Positions 18,578-23,256 of a stretch of 23,256 nt of DNA are shown one piece after another. The notes beneath the pieces were generated by a model. It did no database searches. It saw only the letters and a program-made list of their open reading frames with translations, and had not been told where the DNA came from. A program made the position numbers and the translations under genes. Every line of letters starts with the position of its first letter. Position 1 is the first letter of the stretch. Source of the stretch: Plantago elongata (Eukaryota > Streptophyta > Magnoliopsida > Lamiales > Plantaginaceae); NCBI GenBank assembly GCA_036897095.1, contig JAYMSP010002618.1:1-23256 (forward strand), given 5' to 3'.

Positions 18578-19072
18578 ATGCAAAGTGATCAGGAAAGCAG
18601 TAATGAGGAACAAAGGTCAGCCGAACGGTTGAGTTTGCAGCTTGGAGCTCCTATTCCACCCCTACCGAAAAGAGAGACGGAGTCGAAACCAAGCCCCACA
18701 TTCAAGGTTTTCTCGTGCAACTTCTACACGAGAAAGTTTTACAGCTCCAAAGCACTGGGAGGCCACCAGAATGTTTACAAGAGGGAACGGGGAACGGTGA
18801 GGCATTACCAGTCGTCACACAAGATGATGCCCATGATGCCTCTAAGCGCGCATGGTTGTGTTTTCAAGTCATTGAGAGTACAAGCTCACTCACTCATCCA
18901 CAAACCAGACATGGATGGAATGACAGTAGTGGCAAGATTTACGGATGCTGATCATAGAAGATTTTGAATGAGCAGGCAGCCTGGTGCAGGTTTAATGTGG
19001 CTAGGAAGTTTTCGACCGGAGTCCCAACAACTAGAAAACTCTAATGCACTTGACTTAAATCTCATACTATAG
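18578..19072 (+). pseudogene. C2H2 zinc-finger transcription factor (ZFP/KNUCKLES type), degenerate copy
   Basis: ATG at 18578 was chosen over an upstream TTG. It opens 129 codons to a TGA at 18965-18967; the same frame then continues 34 codons to TAG at 19070-19072. Residues 18-22 (LSLQL) form an LxLxL repression motif. The single finger (residues 45-67) has the plant hallmark ALGGH, but ligands read C47-x2-Y50-x12-H63-x3-Y67: the second Cys and second His are both Tyr. Beyond the TGA the frame encodes MWLGSFRPE and a terminal LDLNLIL, matching the conserved C-terminus and second EAR motif of ZFP4/ZFP7-like proteins, which are single-exon nuclear repressors. The stop would remove that motif and the altered ligands should prevent normal zinc binding. 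Spacing and length are otherwise intact, so decay looks recent. Orthology within the family is not resolved. Confidence 0.85.
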
Positions 19073-20111
19073 CCAATCTTGCTCTGATGATGAAGTTCAG
19101 GTCATATTCTTCTACTGGCAGGGAATAATAATTTGGTTAGTCCATTTGGTGTAAAGAACTTCTTGTTCCTAGTAGGTTGTTTCTTTTTTTAGATTTCAAT
19201 GTATTAAAACTTCAAACCGAATATCAAATCAGTTTAAAGCATAATCTAATGACAATCCTATATTGATTGTGTAACCTCTACCAATTTGGCCATGTTCAGT
19301 TCAGATTTACTACTTTTTCCTGACTCGGTTTCCATCTTAATACCAAACAGCAAACAGATAGTGGATAACTACATCATCTGAGCTCAAACTAAACTCAAGT
19401 TCTCTAGTCCTTCTCCACAAGACTAAAAAATTCTCCAGGTTACTTTTGGTAAAAAGGCATAATTGGTTTAAAAGGTTTGGGAGTATGACGTACGCAACAA
19501 AATGTTTGTCCACTGTAGCAAACATAGTCCCGTTGTTTTAATTTGTTGATCCTGTTGGCTCAAAATCGCACTTTGACCATTGTCATTGATGATGTGTCAG
19601 CCTTGTCAACTAGTCAAACACAGTTTTTACTAACACATCATCAACATTGTCATAATCAAAATAAATTAAAGTCTAAACCAAAATTCAAAATCCAAAACTT
19701 CTAATAAAAATGAAAAATATAATAATGTTAATGAAAGTCAACCTAATTCAATCTAATAATCTCCAAACCAACAAACAAACAATTACAAGAAGATAAATAA
19801 ACACACAACACAAGATTTATGTGTTCCATCAATGCTACGTACACGGGATAACCAAATTTCTATTAACCACGAAACGAAACGCAATATACAAGTAATTGAT
19901 CCAAACTACCAAGTTGTTGAGCTCTGTTCTCTCTTCCTCAATGTGTTGCTCTCTAGAAAACCCTCAACGTGTTCTATATGTTTTCTATGATTTATTCTAG
20001 TACCTACATGTGTATATATATTAGAGGAAATCAACTAATATTTCTTTACTAACCAGAAATAAATTCTATTCTAACTAGATAAGAAAACTTCTTCCCCAAC
20101 CAAAAGGAATC
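19073..20111. other. Intergenic region, no gene recognised
   Basis: AT-rich and non-coding. It contains a 12-bp perfect inverted repeat (TTGATGATGTGT 19586-19597, reverse complement at 19633-19644, loop 35 bp) within a longer imperfect one. A segment around 19820-19960 (GTTCCATCAATGCTACGTACACGG followed by a long pyrimidine-rich leader) looks like a dispersed plant repeat but could not be assigned. The 62-codon minus frame at 19337-19525 has no recognisable features. Confidence 0.4.
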
Positions 20112-20619
20112 TGTTGGAACTATTTTGAGTTCCAGTTCGGCCAGCTCTAAGGCTAGAGTTCGCCAAGAGGCCCAATATCGGTGGAGTATCTCCTATTTAC
20201 TTCAAGTATCCTAATTTTAAGCATTAGTATTTTTCTAGCAATATTCTTAGAGACAGAGATCTAGAGTAATCAGGAAATCCCTAGATTCTCTCTAGATGAT
20301 AAGGCAGGTAGATCTTTAATTATTTCAGCATATCTCTTTTGATTATTTATTACCTTTCAAACTCTTGACAAACTAGATTAACCTGTCAGGTAGCAAGTAT
20401 AAATAGGACCTAGGACTTAACCCTAATAATGAATTTATCAATAAAGAAAGATATTTTCACCGAATCTACCACGTTGCGTGTACCATCTAGGTCTTCTCCA
20501 ATTTGCGACCCTACCCCTTTAATGGGTGAATCCATTCCCATGAGCACCAAAATCGCCACTACAGTGGCAAACGGCTTGGTAATTCGTACCAAAAATTAGA
20601 TGGGAAAAAGAACATCCCA
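20112..20619 (+). repeat. 5' LTR of a truncated retrotransposon
   Basis: TGTTGGAAC...ACATCCCA, 508 bp with TG...CA ends. It has a TATA box (20398-20405) and an AATAAA (about 20441). The right end is set by a Met-tRNA-like primer-binding site five bases beyond. The left end is the first TG giving a reasonable LTR and is less certain. Confidence 0.6.
20398..20405 (+). promoter_or_regulatory. TATA box of the 20112 LTR
   Basis: TATAAATA in the context GCAAGTATAAATAGGACC, 286 bp into the LTR and about 220 bp before the primer-binding site, a normal distance. Confidence 0.7.
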
Positions 20620-20624
20620 TAAAT

Positions 20625-20636
20625 TGGTATCGAAGC
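20625..20636 (+). promoter_or_regulatory. Primer-binding site (initiator Met tRNA type)
   Basis: TGGTATCGAAGC differs from the plant initiator tRNA-Met complement TGGTATCAGAGC at two adjacent bases. It lies five bases after the LTR end and 24 bases before the first ATG of the gag-like frame. Confidence 0.7.
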
Positions 20637-20660
20637 GGACGATACTTTGGTGCGCTTCCA

Positions 20661-21258
20661 ATGGCGACCATGAAGGAAGCCACCACGCCGCCCCCTCACT
20701 CAAACAAGGAGAGCATATCGGCGGTGGAGAGAGACATGAAGGCAATCAGGGAGATATTAACCCCCATGATCGACGGCGGCCTGGGACTGAAGGGAGGAGG
20801 CAATAAGCACGAGAAGCCGAGGCAGAGCCCACCGCCTGTGAAAACAGCGAGCTCTAAAACCTTGCCCTTGGTGATTTCTGAGTATAACCAAGAAGGGAAA
20901 GAAAGTGACGGCGAGAGGGAGGAAGAAACAAGCGACGGGGAAGGCACGAAAGAGGAGAACATGGAGCTTCACAACTCCATCCATGGTTACTGCAACCCTA
21001 AAGGAGGCATGGAGAAGTAGGGGGTCCGATGAGCAGGAACCGGATCTGATTGAACTGAGTGCAATGGTCAACCCGATGAGGTACACGAACTTAGACGGCC
21101 TGGGCAGCTTGAGCGCATGCCGCCGACTAGATGCACGAGCAATCGCGCCGAAGAACCACACACGGGTTGAAGGAAACGCGTTATTCGAGCGTGTGGCATG
21201 CACCGTAGAAGAGGAAGGGAAGCAACAACACATGGAAGCGCGTGTGGTCAAGGCCTAA
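20661..21258 (+). pseudogene. Gag-like N-terminal frame, frameshifted
   Basis: ATG at 20661 follows the primer-binding site. The first frame (to 21020) starts MATMKEA and has a helical, charged segment (AVERDMKAIREIL, residues 21-33). A Pro/Lys-rich part and a very acidic Glu/Asp/Gly stretch (residues 75-100) follow. From about 20940 a second frame (to 21258) reads more naturally (EPDLIELSAMVNPMRY). The position and the charged helical start fit a plant Gag, but no capsid motif or zinc knuckle is seen. The frame ends in stops before a possible donor AAGGTAAGT at 21424. Confidence 0.45.
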
Positions 21259-22306
21259 CGCCTGAAGGCGCGTGAGGAAGAGGGACCGGTTAAGGACGCA
21301 CGTGGAAAGAACCTATGGAAGGTGACTTGAGAATTGGATCATGGAGAGGGTGATGAAGAACCATTCGAGGATTCCGACTACAAAGAATCAAGGGGAACTT
21401 GCGCAATCGATCACCGACAGTCAAGGTAAGTTCTTATTCTCCTAATTACACACCTCGGTCTGTAAGAGCCGCACGTTTAGTATGTATCCGAGAATTTAAT
21501 TTAATATTAAAATTATTATTTCACACGAGCGAAAATATTGATTAGTTATATTGAGTCGAATTAGAAATTTAAACACCGAGCGTATTCGCCGTAAGTTGCT
21601 AATTAATATTATATTAATAAAATAATAAAAAATAATAAAATAAAAATTATTTATTTTAATTTTTCTATGGCTTGAGTTCGACTCAAATATTGCCCGAGAG
21701 TCAATTTTGCATTTTATTCGGATTTTATTTATGAGTCGTTTGGAAGCCAGAAGAAGGCAGGTGTATATAATGGTAGAATTACCAAGATACCCCTGCCTCT
21801 TTCTTCTCCTTCCTTCTCCAGCTTGTCCAAATCCATCATTTTACCCCCCTTTCTTCTCCAACAAAACGTTCCCCATCTCCAATGCCATTCGCCCGTGCCC
21901 AAATCGTCAAGCAACCGTGCCAAGTCGCGCTAATTCTCCGTGCCAATCCGCGCACTACCGTGATCACGGCCCACCGGCCATGGCGGCACCGCCGTGCGGC
22001 CAATCGCGCGTGGGAAAGGCGGCCAAGGAAACGTGGCAATCAAGGGGAAAACGGTCGGAGACGAGTCATCGGACACCACCACCTAAGTCGAAATTATTCG
22101 CAGCATCGTGCCGCCCGTCACCACCACCTTGACGACCGACCTCGCTCGCTTTCCCACATGCTCGCACGCTACTCGGTCAGTGTCGCTTTTTCCTCGTTTA
22201 TTGTCGTATATTGGGGAAATAATTATATAGTTATACTACCTGGATTATTTAACAGTTAAATTGCATAGAGTAAATAGCCCATTATACTGTCTGAGATAAA
22301 TATAGT

Positions 22307-22428
22307 ATCGACTAGCCGTCGACTATAGGAATTACCGCAGTTTGCAGACTGTTTGCTTGAGTATAAGTCTTGATTATACAGTATACTGTTGGGTTACGTG
22401 TAGACGTCGACTGGCCGGCGACTAGAGG
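22307..22428. repeat. Pair of 23-bp direct repeats in the LTR
   Basis: ATCGACTAGCCGTCGACTA (22307, unit 23 bp) and GTCGACTGGCCGGCGACTA (22406) differ at four of 23 positions. Each contains a pair of CGACT motifs around a GCC core. They are spaced 99 bp apart. Confidence 0.6.
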
Positions 22429-23164
22429 TTATAATATAATAATACTGCTGGTAGTATTGAACTGGTGAGGTTAAAGCGTAGTCACTTGACTACATACTGT
22501 CATAGGTCTGATAAAATACCGGGATAGCCTTGTTATTGTTATCTGGATTTTTCACTAATAAAGGTCGCATGTCAGATTTAATTTACTGTTTTCTGAAAAA
22601 TTAAATAGTTTATTAAAAGGAAATTATTTAAGATTAACCTGATAATTTAGGTTGCTAAAACAGTATTGATTATGCTGAACGTTGATTAATTAATTAAATA
22701 AGATGACGTAAGTTCTGTAGTAATCCGGAAACTCGGATATTGAATCGGTTATATGTATGTCATAGGATTTTGTGAAATGATAGGCTTAGACTGTTTGGGA
22801 AAAATTGTCGGGAGTCTTTTAAATTATGTAGTGTTGGAATTAAGTAGTATTGTTTATTATTTATGAGGAATTACGAAGTTGCCTGACTTGCAAGATATCT
22901 ACGGTGAGTGATTACGAGCTTTCGGTATCCGGCCCTGGGAAACTTGATACTGTTCATTCCTTGAACTTTCATATATGTTCCTGTTTATGTGCCTGACTGT
23001 CTAACCCTGACTGCAGCCACCCGACGACGACGACCGACTCCGACTCGTTACTGATTTAGATTGCTAACTATATAGTTGTAGATGACCTGTATTTAGGAAT
23101 ACCTTACCTGTATTTACTCGAGATTCTATTAGTCCAATTACTGATTAATACTGTACCCCGAGTC

Positions 23165-23256
23165 CGCTTACTGATCCTGTTTACCGATCCTGTGTATTGA
23201 TCCTATTTTACTGATCCTGTTTACTGATCATGTATTACTGATCCTGTATAATGATC
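23165..23256. repeat. Short tandem repeat of TTACTGATCCTGT-like units at the window edge
   Basis: At least six imperfect units of about 13-17 bp (TTACTGATCCTGT, TTACCGATCCTGT, ATTGATCCTAT and variants) run to the end of the window and probably continue. Confidence 0.75.

Larger units (their letters stand above)
20112..21460 (+). mobile_element. LTR retrotransposon, 5' end only, cut by a second LTR
   Basis: LTR, primer-binding site and gag-like start follow each other in canonical order. The element stops abruptly at 21461, where an unrelated LTR (TGTAAGAGC) begins. The rest may lie beyond that insertion, outside the window. Superfamily is not determined because no pol is visible. Confidence 0.6.
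21461..23256 (+). mobile_element. LTR related to the 4707-6240 solo LTR, forward, running off the edge
   Basis: It starts TGTAAGAGCCGCACG and matches the reverse complement of 6240-5915 closely over about 320 bp, by eye roughly nine bases in ten, with patchier similarity to about 22040. The block 22084-22130 again matches 5312-5265. The roughly 300-bp TATA-box segment present in the solo LTR (around 5320-5640) is missing here. From about 22140 onward the sequence diverges and is non-coding. No TTACA end is reached, so it is at least 1796 bp. No polypurine tract precedes it, so it is more likely a 5' LTR or solo LTR than a 3' LTR. It interrupts the element at 20112-21460. Confidence 0.7.

Noticed and set aside
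19586..19644. A MITE built on the TTGATGATGTGT inverted repeat
   Set aside because: The perfect arms are only 12 bp and no flanking duplication was found, so it may be chance or a remnant.
20696..21251. Minus-strand frames of 88 and 164 codons opposite the gag-like region
   Set aside because: The plus strand has LTR, primer-binding site and ATG in order. The minus frames have no recognisable features.
21707..22259. Open frames of 125-141 codons
   Set aside because: Same GC-rich LTR block in the second copy. The corresponding frames are not preserved between the two LTR copies.
1..23256. CRISPR arrays, bacterial operons, rRNA genes or an integrated pararetrovirus
   Set aside because: No regularly spaced identical repeats, no ribosome-binding-site-led gene strings and no rRNA. 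The reverse transcriptase present is clearly of copia type with LTRs and polypurine tracts.

Overview
This window is nuclear DNA from a flowering plant, most likely a eudicot. It is AT-rich and gene-poor, and it is filled with plant-type retroelements, a Mutator-like DNA transposon (MULE) and a plant-specific ALGGH-type C2H2 zinc-finger gene. I see no bacterial, organellar or CRISPR features and no clearly intact host gene. Almost everything is a decayed mobile element, and several elements are nested inside each other.

Left part (1-14200). A forward-oriented Ty1/copia element of Sirevirus type enters from the left with the last 51 codons of its pol (2-154). A spacer follows (155-963), then a long broken env-like or accessory reading frame (8100-13070), a polypurine tract (13410-13422) and a 3' LTR starting at 13425. 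This element is split by a MULE at 973-8091, which has degenerate terminal inverted repeats and a 9-bp target duplication (964-972 / 8092-8100, one mismatch). The right-hand duplication copy runs into the ATG of the env-like frame. The MULE carries a multi-exon transposase pseudogene on + (1542-6938) and a convergent GRF-type zinc-finger pseudogene on - (7257-7682). A 1534-bp solo LTR (4707-6240, LTR sense on -) sits inside the last part of the transposase, flanked by a near-identical 5-bp duplication. Removing the LTR and one duplication copy leaves the transposase frame continuous. The inferred order of events is Sirevirus, then MULE, then LTR element, then recombination to a solo LTR.

Middle part (about 14300-17760). 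A second Sirevirus-type element lies on the opposite strand. Its 3' LTR and polypurine tract (14924-14932) face the first element's 3' LTR tail to tail. Its pol retains the YVDD motif, but it has an internal deletion in the reverse transcriptase, a nonsense codon at a conserved Arg, a frameshift, and an 81-bp tRNA-derived, A-tailed insertion (16720-16800).

Right part. A ZFP/KNUCKLES-type C2H2 zinc-finger pseudogene lies at 18578-19072. Its second Cys and second His ligands are both Tyr, and an in-frame TGA cuts off the C-terminal DLNL motif. Next come a 5' LTR (20112-20619), a Met-tRNA primer-binding site and a gag-like start. These are interrupted at 21461 by a second, forward-oriented and longer relative of the 4707-6240 LTR, which runs off the right edge.

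The most unusual feature is the env-like region of the first element. It appears to contain several short introns of similar size (78-88 bp) separating acidic exons that all begin and end in phase 0, which is odd for a sequence that must replicate through full-length RNA. All distances and alignments here were read by eye.
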